In this document: one piece after another, positions 51,840 to 59,464 of the stretch
Layout: each line of letters begins with the position of its first letter
How positions within the stretch are numbered: position 1 is the first letter of the stretch
Source: JAJYSO01 sp964586655
GTDB taxonomy: Bacteria > Bacteroidota > Bacteroidia > Flavobacteriales > Flavobacteriaceae
Direction: 5' to 3'
NCBI GenBank assembly: GCA_964586655.1
Contig: CAZPGY010000003.1
Span: 124,001 to 188,000, forward strand
DNA: 64,000 bases
The notes under the pieces: generated by a model
What the model was told of the DNA's origin: nothing
Seen by the model: only the letters and a program-made list of their open reading frames with translations
Database searches by the model: none
Translations under genes and position numbers: made by a program

Positions 51840-52544
51840 ATGAGACACGGAAAAAAAATAAATAGCCTTTCAAGAACGGCGGCGCATAGAAAATCAATGT
51901 TTGCCAATATGGCCAGTTCTTTGATTGAGCACAAGCGAATTAACACGACCACAGCCAAAGCCAAGGCATTGAGAAAGTTTGTCGAGCCCCTGATTACCAA
52001 ATCCAAGACCGACACCACTCATAATCGCCGATTGGTCTTTGCAAAACTTCGTAACAAACATGCAGTAAGCGAGCTCTTCCGTGAAATTGCCCCTAAAGTA
52101 GGAGAGCGACCGGGAGGATATACACGCATCATTAAACTCGGGAATCGTCACGGTGATAATGCCGAAATGGCCATGATTGAGCTGGTTGATTACAACGAAG
52201 AGTATGATTTGAGCAAAGGCAAGAAAAAGAAGAAAACACGTCGTAGCCGTAGAGGCAAAGGCAGTGGTTCTAAGAACAAGTCTAAGCAGCAAGATGCTTC
52301 TGCTGAAAACAAATCTGATAAATCTGAAAAAACGGCTCAAGTCGATCAGGATCAGGAAGCAAAAGCAGCGGAAAGCAAGAATGCGGCAGTGGAGGAAAAA
52401 GAAACCGAAGCGCCAAAAAAAGCAGAACCTAAAGCCGAAGAACAGCAAGAAAACAAGGCTGATGCTACTGCTGAAAAAGAGGAAGCAAAAGACGATAACT
52501 CCGAAGAAACCTCTAAGGATAACGACGCTGATGAAAAGGCTTAA
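51840..52544 (+). CDS. rplQ: Ribosomal protein bL17 with long charged C-terminal tail
   Basis: Residues 1 to about 120 are a full L17 core (MRHGKKINSLSRTAAHRKSM to AEMAMIELVDYNEEYDL). A tail of about 114 residues follows. It is first strongly basic (KKKKKTRRSRRGKG), then Glu/Lys/Ala-rich and probably disordered. Most L17 proteins are 115-165 residues; this one has 234. The terminator of the cluster follows 30 bp downstream. Confidence 0.95.
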   Translation: MRHGKKINSLSRTAAHRKSMFANMASSLIEHKRINTTTAKAKALRKFVEPLITKSKTDTTHNRRLVFAKLRNKHAVSELFREIAPKVGERPGGYTRIIKLGNRHGDNAEMAMIELVDYNEEYDLSKGKKKKKTRRSRRGKGSGSKNKSKQQDASAENKSDKSEKTAQVDQDQEAKAAESKNAAVEEKETEAPKKAEPKAEEQQENKADATAEKEEAKDDNSEETSKDNDADEKA

Positions 52545-52574
52545 ATTCTACACAAACAGAATTTGAATTATATT

Positions 52575-52608
52575 AGGATAGGCATTTAGTTGTCTATCCT
52601 TTTTTTTT
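52575..52608 (+). terminator. Terminator of the ribosomal protein cluster
   Basis: AGGATAGGCA (52575-52584) pairs with TGTCTATCCT (52591-52600) with one G-U pair, followed by eight or more T. It closes the 17-kb cluster. Confidence 0.9.
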
Positions 52609-52641
52609 ACACTGATTTTAAATACTATAAAACAAGGTAAC

Positions 52642-53757
52642 ATGGCAGGGAAATATCAATTTAGAAAAAAAGCAATTGTTTTGCTGGAAGACGGAACCAT
52701 TTTTTATGGGAAGGCCGTTGGCAATTCAGAAGGATCCTCTTTTGGAGAAATCTGCTTTAATACCGGAATGACCGGATATCAAGAAACTTTTACCGATCCG
52801 AGTTATTACGGGCAAATTTTGGTGACCACCAATGCACACATCGGAAACTATGGCAGCCTGGCTGAGGAAATGGAATCCGACCGAATCCAAATTTCAGGAT
52901 TGGTGTGCAAAAGCTTTAGCTATCACTATTCCCGGAAACAAGCCGACCAAAGCTTGGAGCAATTTCTCGAAACACAAAACTTGATTGCTATTGCCGATGT
53001 AGACACTCGGGCATTGGTGACTTATATCAGAGAAAAGGGTACTATGAATGCGGCCATCTCTACCGAGGTGGATAAAATTGATGAATTGAAGAAAAAACTT
53101 GCCCAAGTTCCAAGTATGGACGGGCTGGAGCTCTCCTCAAAAGTTTCCACTTCAGAGCCTTATTATTTTGGAGATGAGAATGCAAAAATTAAAGTGTCGG
53201 CCATTGATTTTGGGATCAAGAAAAGTATTTTGAGTAACCTGGCCAATCGCGGATGCTATATTAAGGTGTTTCCCCACAATGCCTCCTATGAAGAGGTGAA
53301 AGCTTGGAACCCGGATGCTTACTTCTTGTCCAATGGCCCCGGCGATCCACAGGAAGCTCGAGAATCACTGGAAACTGCTCGGCAACTCATCGGGCAAGAC
53401 AAACCCGTTTACGGAATTTGCTTTGGACACCAACTGATGGCTATGGTCAATGGCGGGAAAACCTATAAAATGGACATCGGTCACCGCGGGATCAATCATC
53501 CGGTAAAAAATATGATCACCGGAAAAGGGGAAATCACCTCCCAAAATCATGGGTTTGCCGTGGAAATGGACAGTCTGAAGGATAATCCAAATGTTGAAAT
53601 CACTCATATTCACTTAAACGATCATACCTTGGCCGGTTTTAGGGTGAAAGACAAACCCTGTTTCTCGGTTCAATACCATCCCGAAGCAGGCGCCGGGCCA
53701 CACGATGCCTCCTATTTGTTTGATCAGTTTATAGATAGTATAAAAAATCAAAATTAA
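52642..53757 (+). CDS. carA: Carbamoyl-phosphate synthase small subunit
   Basis: The 371-residue glutaminase subunit supplies ammonia to CarB for pyrimidine and arginine synthesis. It has the N-terminal domain (FGEICFNTGMTGYQETFTDP) and a class I amidotransferase domain with nucleophile Cys260 in GICFGHQ and the His-Glu pair in YHPEAGAGP. carB is not in the window. Confidence 0.95.
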   Translation: MAGKYQFRKKAIVLLEDGTIFYGKAVGNSEGSSFGEICFNTGMTGYQETFTDPSYYGQILVTTNAHIGNYGSLAEEMESDRIQISGLVCKSFSYHYSRKQADQSLEQFLETQNLIAIADVDTRALVTYIREKGTMNAAISTEVDKIDELKKKLAQVPSMDGLELSSKVSTSEPYYFGDENAKIKVSAIDFGIKKSILSNLANRGCYIKVFPHNASYEEVKAWNPDAYFLSNGPGDPQEARESLETARQLIGQDKPVYGICFGHQLMAMVNGGKTYKMDIGHRGINHPVKNMITGKGEITSQNHGFAVEMDSLKDNPNVEITHIHLNDHTLAGFRVKDKPCFSVQYHPEAGAGPHDASYLFDQFIDSIKNQN

Positions 53758-54062
53758 GTATTCCCTCCCACTCATTCCGGAAATCTGTATATTTACAAAC
53801 GCATAACAAACCGACAGGGCAACTGTGGGTTTGTTGTGCAGGCCGGAGTCGTTCGCAAACCGGAATTCAGAAGTCCATTGAGATTTTAATGAACCACGAA
53901 TAATGTAAAATTGAGGAGAAATATCCTCCTGACTTTAAAACTTTAATCTAACTTAACCAAAGAGTTTATGAATTAGCCCAAAGGGTTTAAATTTATCCTA
54001 TAAATGACCTCAATATTGGAGCTGATTTGTAGATTTTTTGGTAACAATAAAAACTTGTTATC
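53758..54062 (+). other. 305-bp gap before eno with hairpins
   Basis: No ORF is present. ACAAACC (53806-53812) pairs with GGTTTGT (53828-53834), enclosing a CAG/CTG inner stem. GAGGA and TCCTC form a second small stem around 53914-53929. A near-consensus TATATTTA lies at about 53788. These could form a structured eno leader or mark the carA 3' end; neither is certain. Confidence 0.35.
54012..54045 (+). repeat. Dispersed segment, copy 3 (diverged)
   Basis: AATATTGG-GCTG-TTTGTAG and the following TTGGT-AC resemble the segment at 57425-57473. It ends 18 bp upstream of eno. Similarity is lower than between copies 1 and 2 and needs a one-base gap. Confidence 0.4.
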
Positions 54063-55367
54063 ATGAGCCTTATTAAAAATGTTTTTGCCCGTCAAATTTT
54101 TGATTCGAGAGGCAATCCTACTGTTGAAGTTGATGTTGTGACTGAAAATAATGTTTTGGGTCGCGCTGCGGTGCCTTCCGGAGCTTCTACCGGCCAATAT
54201 GAAGCCGTCGAATTGCGGGATGGCGGAAAGCACTATATGGGTAAAGGAGTGACCGATGCTGTTAAGCATGTTCACACTTTTGTAGCCGAAAACTTTATAG
54301 GTCAGTCTGTTTTTAATCAGGAGGCCTTAGATAAAAAACTGATTGAAGTGGATGGAACGCCCAATAAATCTCACCTTGGTGCCAATGCCATGTTGGGTGC
54401 TTCCTTGGCCGTGGCCAAAGCAGCAGCCAAAGAATTGAAAATGCCGCTGTATCGTTATTTAGGAGGAGTAGGCGCCAAAACGCTGCCGGTCCCCATGATG
54501 AACATCATTAACGGAGGGTCGCATTCTGATGCTCCTATTGCTTTTCAAGAGTTTATGATTGTTCCGGTGCAAGCTGCTACTTTCACCGAAGCCATGAAAA
54601 TGGGAACTGAAATTTTTCATCACCTAAAAAAGGTGTTGCACGAGCGAAATCTCGGCACCGCAGTGGGCGATGAAGGTGGATTTGCTCCCAATTTAAACGG
54701 AGTGGAAGATGCCATAGAAACCATTGGAAAGGCTGTAGAAAATGCCGGATATGAGTTTGGTAAAGCCGTAAAAATTGCTTTGGATTGTGCTTCCTCCGAA
54801 TTCTTTGAAGAAGGTCAATATGACTATCGCAAGTTTGAGGGAGAACAAGGCGTGGTACGCTCAGCAGAAGAGCAGGTTGAATACTTGGCCGAATTGGTGA
54901 AAAAATATCCCATTATCTCCATAGAAGACGGAATGGATGAAGACGACTGGGAAGGCTGGCAACTGTTGACCCAAAAAATAGGCGATAAGGTGCAATTGGT
55001 GGGCGATGACTTGTTTGTGACCAATGTAACGCGATTGCAAAAAGGGATTGATCGAGGGATTGGAAATTCCATTTTAATCAAAGTCAATCAAATCGGCACC
55101 TTGTCTGAAACTATTGCAGCCGTTGACTTGGCACATAAAGCCGGTTATACTGCGGTTATCTCTCACCGATCGGGAGAAACCGAGGATACCACCATCGCCG
55201 ATCTTGCCGTGGCTTTGAATACCGGACAAATCAAAACCGGATCTCTTTCCAGGAGTGATCGCTTGGCAAAGTATAATCAATTGTTGAGAATTGAAGAGCA
55301 ACTGAGCTCCGTTGCGCATTACCCGGGATTGGAGGCCTTTAAGTTTTTCACAGGAACGGCAGAATAA
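54063..55367 (+). CDS. eno: Enolase
   Basis: The 434-residue glycolytic enzyme converts 2-phosphoglycerate to phosphoenolpyruvate. It shows IFDSRGNPTVEVDVV, PSGASTGQYEA, the Mg-binding SIEDGMDEDDW and LVGDDLFVTN, and the catalytic VNQIGTLSET and SHRSGETEDT. The length is normal. Confidence 0.97.
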   Translation: MSLIKNVFARQIFDSRGNPTVEVDVVTENNVLGRAAVPSGASTGQYEAVELRDGGKHYMGKGVTDAVKHVHTFVAENFIGQSVFNQEALDKKLIEVDGTPNKSHLGANAMLGASLAVAKAAAKELKMPLYRYLGGVGAKTLPVPMMNIINGGSHSDAPIAFQEFMIVPVQAATFTEAMKMGTEIFHHLKKVLHERNLGTAVGDEGGFAPNLNGVEDAIETIGKAVENAGYEFGKAVKIALDCASSEFFEEGQYDYRKFEGEQGVVRSAEEQVEYLAELVKKYPIISIEDGMDEDDWEGWQLLTQKIGDKVQLVGDDLFVTNVTRLQKGIDRGIGNSILIKVNQIGTLSETIAAVDLAHKAGYTAVISHRSGETEDTTIADLAVALNTGQIKTGSLSRSDRLAKYNQLLRIEEQLSSVAHYPGLEAFKFFTGTAE

Positions 55368-55454
55368 TATTTTTGTATTCCATTTTGCTTTTCCTTTTCT
55401 TCCTGGCTATGCCATAAAAAAACTTTATCCAAAACGAAGACAGAAGCAAGAGTT

Positions 55455-55482
55455 GGTCTATACGAATTGTCATTACGGTATA
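55455..55482 (-). repeat. Fragment of the 128-bp element family
   Basis: On the minus strand this reads ATACCGTAATGACAATT then TATAGACC, matching the left end of copies A and B at about 25 of 27 positions. GCTTCTG-CTTCG a little further on also matches, but the right half is missing. It lies 10 bp from the larger CTTAACCCG element. Confidence 0.6.
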
Positions 55483-55491
55483 AGCTCACTC

Positions 55492-55947
55492 CTTAACCCG
55501 AAAATTCACCGCAAATTGAGGGATAATTAAATAGTTTGCATATTGTCAAGGGATTAACGATGTAAATAGACAAAATATAAAGGCTCAAATTTGGGCTATG
55601 GAGAATTCATGTTGCTTGGATTTATGGGGCTCAAATATAGTTCAAAGCTATGCACTTTCAGTGCATCAACTTTAGCTTCTAAAAATTTTAAGCTACAAAT
55701 GGTACGAATTTTCACAAAACAATTCGTGTGAATTTGTGTCATTCGTGGCTACTTTAAAATTGGACTTTCAATCCATAATGGTTTATTTTGACGTCTTTAT
55801 TTCGATGACACTCAATACAGGTTTCGTTGCAAACCCTTTGCAGTCCCGTAGGTACGGGACAGCTGCAGGATTTGACGCACTTCGGTAAACTCAGCATACC
55901 CCCCTCAAATCCGCCTAAAATAAATCTCATGAATTTTCCGGGTTAAG
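55492..55947 (+). repeat. CTTAACCCG element, long copy (456 bp)
   Basis: The ends are inverted repeats (CTTAACCCGAAAATTCA at 55492, and its reverse complement with one extra G ending at 55947). It matches the minus strand of 26975-27239, apart from insertions of about 158 and 24 bp. Its second internal hairpin is GTCCCGTA-GG-TACGGGAC, longer than the GTAC-GCAA-GTAC of the other copy but in the same place. It has no ORF and fills most of the eno-gltA gap. Confidence 0.75.
55626..55784. repeat. Insertion nested inside the long CTTAACCCG element
   Basis: This stretch is absent from the other copy. It contains ATGCAC/GTGCAT and AGCTT/AAGCT hairpins and an AATTCGTGTGAATTTGTG-type string of a kind widely scattered between genes in Bacteroidota. 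The boundaries are approximate. Confidence 0.5.
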
Positions 55948-56025
55948 ACAGAATTAAGGTAGATTAAGTCTTAAAATTCCGCTTAATTCCGTAATTTAGC
56001 AATTCTTAAAAAACAACAGATTAGA

Positions 56026-57312
56026 ATGGCAGAAAAAGCGATTTTAGAATTACAAGGAAAAAAATATGAATTACCGATAACCATCGGTACGGAGAATGAA
56101 GTAGGAATCAAAATAAAATCTTTGCGAGGGGCTACCAATGGAGCAATCACCTTGGATCCGGGATATAAGAACACCGGTTCTTGTGAAAGTGCCATCACCT
56201 ATCTCAACGGAGAGGAAAGCGTTTTGCGTTATCGCGGGTATGCGATTGAAGATTTGGCAGAAAATGCCAGTTTCCTTGAGGTGGCTTACCTGTTGATTTT
56301 TGGAGAATTGCCTACCCAGCAAGAGGTTGACAAACTTTATAAAGACATTAAAGCACAGTCTACGGTAGATGAAGAGATGAAGAAGATCTTAGACGGTTTT
56401 CCAAAGTCAGCGCACCCCATGGGCGTACTGTCTTCACTGACCAGTGCATTAATTGCCTTCAATCCCAATTCGGTCAATGTAGATTCTTCTGAGGATATGT
56501 ACAATGCCATCATTAAGTTGTTGGCCAAATTCCCGGTGCTGGTGGCCTGGGCCTATCGAAAACGAAGTGGTCAGCCTTTGGACTACGGGGATACCTCCTT
56601 AAATTATGTCGATAATTTGTTGAAAATGATGTTTAAAAAACCCAATGAACATTATGATATCGATCCCGATATTTCGGCGGCACTCAACAAATTATTAATC
56701 TTGCATGCCGATCACGAACAAAATTGCTCGGCCTCAACCGTGCGAATTGTAGGATCGTCACATGCCGGGCTCTTTGCTTCTATTTCTGCCGGGATTTCGG
56801 CCTTGTGGGGGCCTTTGCATGGCGGCGCAAATCAGGCAGTTATTGAAATGCTTGAAAATATAAAAGCCGATGGAGGGGATACCCAAAAATACTTGGCCAA
56901 AGCCAAAGACAAAAGCGACCCTTTCAGGTTGATGGGCTTTGGGCATCGCGTATATAAAAACTTTGATCCACGAGCCAAAATTATTAAAAAATCGGCCGAT
57001 GATGTGCTCAGCAAACTCGGCGTTGATGATCCGGTGCTGGATATTGCCAAAGGCTTGGAAAAAGAAGCCTTGCAAGATGATTATTTTGTCAAGCGAAAAC
57101 TGTATCCCAATGTAGACTTCTATTCCGGAATTATTTATCGCGCGCTCGGCATTCCTACCGAAATGTTTACGGTGATGTTTGCCATGGGGCGCTTGCCCGG
57201 TTGGATTGCTCAATGGCGTGAAATGCGCTTAAACAAAGAGCCTATCGGTCGCCCGCGACAAATTTATGTCGGTGAAACCCATAGAGAATTTAAAGAAATC
57301 GAAAAGCGATAA
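56026..57312 (+). CDS. gltA: Citrate synthase
   Basis: The 428-residue type II enzyme condenses oxaloacetate and acetyl-CoA. It shows ITYLNGEESVLRYRGYAIED, the catalytic His regions LHADHEQNCSASTVR and GPLHGGANQAVIEML, and FGHRVYKNFDPRA with the catalytic Asp further on. A weak TAATTTAG box lies about 30 bp upstream. Confidence 0.96.
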   Translation: MAEKAILELQGKKYELPITIGTENEVGIKIKSLRGATNGAITLDPGYKNTGSCESAITYLNGEESVLRYRGYAIEDLAENASFLEVAYLLIFGELPTQQEVDKLYKDIKAQSTVDEEMKKILDGFPKSAHPMGVLSSLTSALIAFNPNSVNVDSSEDMYNAIIKLLAKFPVLVAWAYRKRSGQPLDYGDTSLNYVDNLLKMMFKKPNEHYDIDPDISAALNKLLILHADHEQNCSASTVRIVGSSHAGLFASISAGISALWGPLHGGANQAVIEMLENIKADGGDTQKYLAKAKDKSDPFRLMGFGHRVYKNFDPRAKIIKKSADDVLSKLGVDDPVLDIAKGLEKEALQDDYFVKRKLYPNVDFYSGIIYRALGIPTEMFTVMFAMGRLPGWIAQWREMRLNKEPIGRPRQIYVGETHREFKEIEKR

Positions 57313-57424
57313 ATTATATTGATAAAGCATTTCCTAACCCCCCCCAAATGTTTTGGAGTTTATACCAATTTGATTTGTTAAGTAGCCTGAAGATTTATAG
57401 GATAAATTTTAACGTATAGATTTG

Positions 57425-57473
57425 AAATTTAGACATAAATATTGGGCTGCTTTGTAGGTCTAATTGGTGTTAC
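57425..57473 (+). repeat. 49-bp dispersed segment, copy 2
   Basis: AAATTTAGACATAAATAT and TTTGTAGGTCT match 26715-26763 at about 38 of 49 positions. Here TTTG (57451-57454) is followed after 21 bp by TATTTTG, so it may contain the promoter -33 region of the downstream gene, whose start is 29 bp past its end. Confidence 0.55.
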
Positions 57474-57501
57474 TTTATTTTGGAACCCAAACTTTAAAAC
57501 C

Positions 57502-58416
57502 ATGCTTAGCCTGCACGTAACGGATGAAACCTCTCGCTTAAAAGCTGTTGTTTTGGGACGAGCCGATAGCCAAGGAGAGCTCCCAAAGCTGGAAGAAACC
57601 TATGATCCCAAATCTGCGGAACATATCAAAGCCGGCACCTACCCTAAAGAAGATCAGATGGTTGAAGAGATGAGCGCCGTAGAGAAAGTATTCCAAAAAT
57701 ATGACGTTCAAGTATACCGACCGGAATTGATTGAAAATTATAATCAGATTTTTGCGCGCGATATCGGCTTTGTTATTGAGGATAAATTCATCAAAGCCAA
57801 TATCCTGCCCAATCGCGAAAAAGAATTGGATGCTCTTCACGAAGTGTTGGCGCAAATCGACCCCGGTAAAATTGTTCAATTTCCTGAGGAAGTCCACGTG
57901 GAAGGAGGAGATGTAATGCCTTATCACGACTATATTTTTGTAGGCACCTATCGCGGCCAAGATTATCCCGATTATATTACGGCGAGAACCAATACAAAAG
58001 CAGTCGAAGCTTTGCAAGATTTATTTCCCGATAAAATTGTCAAGTCTTTTAACTTGCGCAAGTCTAACACTGATGCCAAAAACAATGCCTTGCACCTGGA
58101 TTGTTGCTTTCAACCTGTGGGGAAAGACTTGGCCATTATTCATAAAAACGGATTCTTGGAAGAAAAAGAATACAACTGGCTCATCCATAATTTTGGTCCC
58201 GAAAAAGTGTTTGAAATTACCAAAGAAGAAATGTATCACATGAACAGCAATATCTTTTCCATTGCCGAAGATGTGGTCATTTCAGAGCGAAATTTCACCC
58301 GTTTAAACAGTTGGCTTCGTCAAAATGGCATTACCGTAGAAGAAGTACCCTATGCCGAAATCGCCAAACAAGAGGGCCTTCTACGCTGCTCCACCTTGCC
58401 TTTGATTAGGGAATGA
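57502..58416 (+). CDS. Amidinotransferase-fold (dimethylargininase-like) enzyme
   Basis: The 304-residue protein belongs to the guanidino-group-modifying superfamily. It shows FARDIGFVIEDKFIKAN, HVEGGDVMPYHDYI with the acidic substrate ligand, the catalytic-type His in LHLDCC, and a late nucleophile Cys296 in LLRCSTLPL. The start MLSLHVTDETS is chosen over an upstream in-frame ATG that adds an atypical hydrophobic stretch. The likely reaction is hydrolysis of a guanidino compound; arginine or a methylarginine is possible. Genes of this type commonly follow eno-gltA in Flavobacteriia. Confidence 0.8.
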   Translation: MLSLHVTDETSRLKAVVLGRADSQGELPKLEETYDPKSAEHIKAGTYPKEDQMVEEMSAVEKVFQKYDVQVYRPELIENYNQIFARDIGFVIEDKFIKANILPNREKELDALHEVLAQIDPGKIVQFPEEVHVEGGDVMPYHDYIFVGTYRGQDYPDYITARTNTKAVEALQDLFPDKIVKSFNLRKSNTDAKNNALHLDCCFQPVGKDLAIIHKNGFLEEKEYNWLIHNFGPEKVFEITKEEMYHMNSNIFSIAEDVVISERNFTRLNSWLRQNGITVEEVPYAEIAKQEGLLRCSTLPLIRE

Positions 58417-58621
58417 AAAGAGAAATCCTGAATAAATACCTCCCGACGTTTATCGTTTTTGTCGTCTCGCTGTAGGAATGAGATAAACTATGAATTTGTT
58501 CTGGATGTAATAGACCTGATTTGGTAGATATCGAGCGCATTTTGTCTCATTAGTTTCATAATGGGTCAAGATGCTTTTCATTAACTTTTTTTTATATTCG
58601 CTTAAATAAAATTTTTTAAGA

Positions 58622-59464
58622 ATGTTTAAACTCCTACGCATAGTTGCATTTTCGATTATTCTTTTTTCATTTTCTCGGGTAGCTGCACAATCCTATAAGG
58701 CCATGCCCTATAGCCAAAAGGTGTTAGATACTACAGTGATTCGTCTTTATTATCAATTTAACTACGCTAAAGATCCGGACCACAAATCGGATAAATCAAT
58801 GGCTATGACGGTTTTAGAGGTGGGCAACCAATACCTAAAATTCACAGATTATTTCCGAAGACGTGCTGATTCCGTTTCCCGAGCCTATTATAAAAAGGTG
58901 CATTATTCTGAGCAAGAGCTGGAAGCACTGATGCAGTTATTAGATAAAGTTCGCTATGATAATACTGTTGTGATGAATCTCAAGACCGGAAAAATGATCT
59001 ATCAGGGTCGAATTCAGAGCCTCTATCAATATTCCAAGAAGACCCCGCAACTCGATTGGAAGCTTTTGGACAGTACCAAGAAGATAAAGAACAGGTTCAC
59101 CGTACAAAAAGCCATCACGACTTATGGAGGTAGAGACTGGGTGGCTTGGTTTAACATAGAAGGCAAGCAACCCTATCCTTATGGTCCCTATATTTTTAAG
59201 GGTTTGCCCGGGTTGATATTTGAGGTGTACGATACAGAAGACAACTTTCATTTTACTTTGGTAGGAGGGGATAATCAAAAGAAGGTAGCCCTCTACCTTC
59301 GAAATGAAGATCGGATTAAAAAAACAACCGAAAAAAAATACCGTCGGCTCAACAAGGCCTACCACCGCCATCCCTCTGCCTTTATCAAAGCCAAAGCCTG
59401 GTCCAGTGATGGTACACCAATAGAAATTCCTGCAAAGCCCTACAACCCTATAGAAAGAGATTAA
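58622..59464 (+). CDS. GLPGLI family exported protein
   Basis: The 280-residue protein has a signal peptide (ending VAAQS) and the defining motif FKGLPGLIFEVYDTEDNF near residue 200. The rest is beta-rich with many aromatic and basic residues. The function of the family is unknown. Its TAA stop directly abuts the ATG of the TonB-receptor-like gene, a typical pairing that implies a joint role in the envelope. Confidence 0.88.
   Translation: MFKLLRIVAFSIILFSFSRVAAQSYKAMPYSQKVLDTTVIRLYYQFNYAKDPDHKSDKSMAMTVLEVGNQYLKFTDYFRRRADSVSRAYYKKVHYSEQELEALMQLLDKVRYDNTVVMNLKTGKMIYQGRIQSLYQYSKKTPQLDWKLLDSTKKIKNRFTVQKAITTYGGRDWVAWFNIEGKQPYPYGPYIFKGLPGLIFEVYDTEDNFHFTLVGGDNQKKVALYLRNEDRIKKTTEKKYRRLNKAYHRHPSAFIKAKAWSSDGTPIEIPAKPYNPIERD

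Noticed and set aside
52264..52566. 100-residue basic ORF in another frame of the rplQ tail
   Set aside because: It comes from the repetitive Lys/Glu/Ala codons of the tail read out of frame; no start context or homology.
52642..57312. Possibility that carA-eno-gltA form one metabolic operon
   Set aside because: Gaps of 305 and 658 bp with repeats and hairpins separate the genes; conserved order, but no sign of one transcript.
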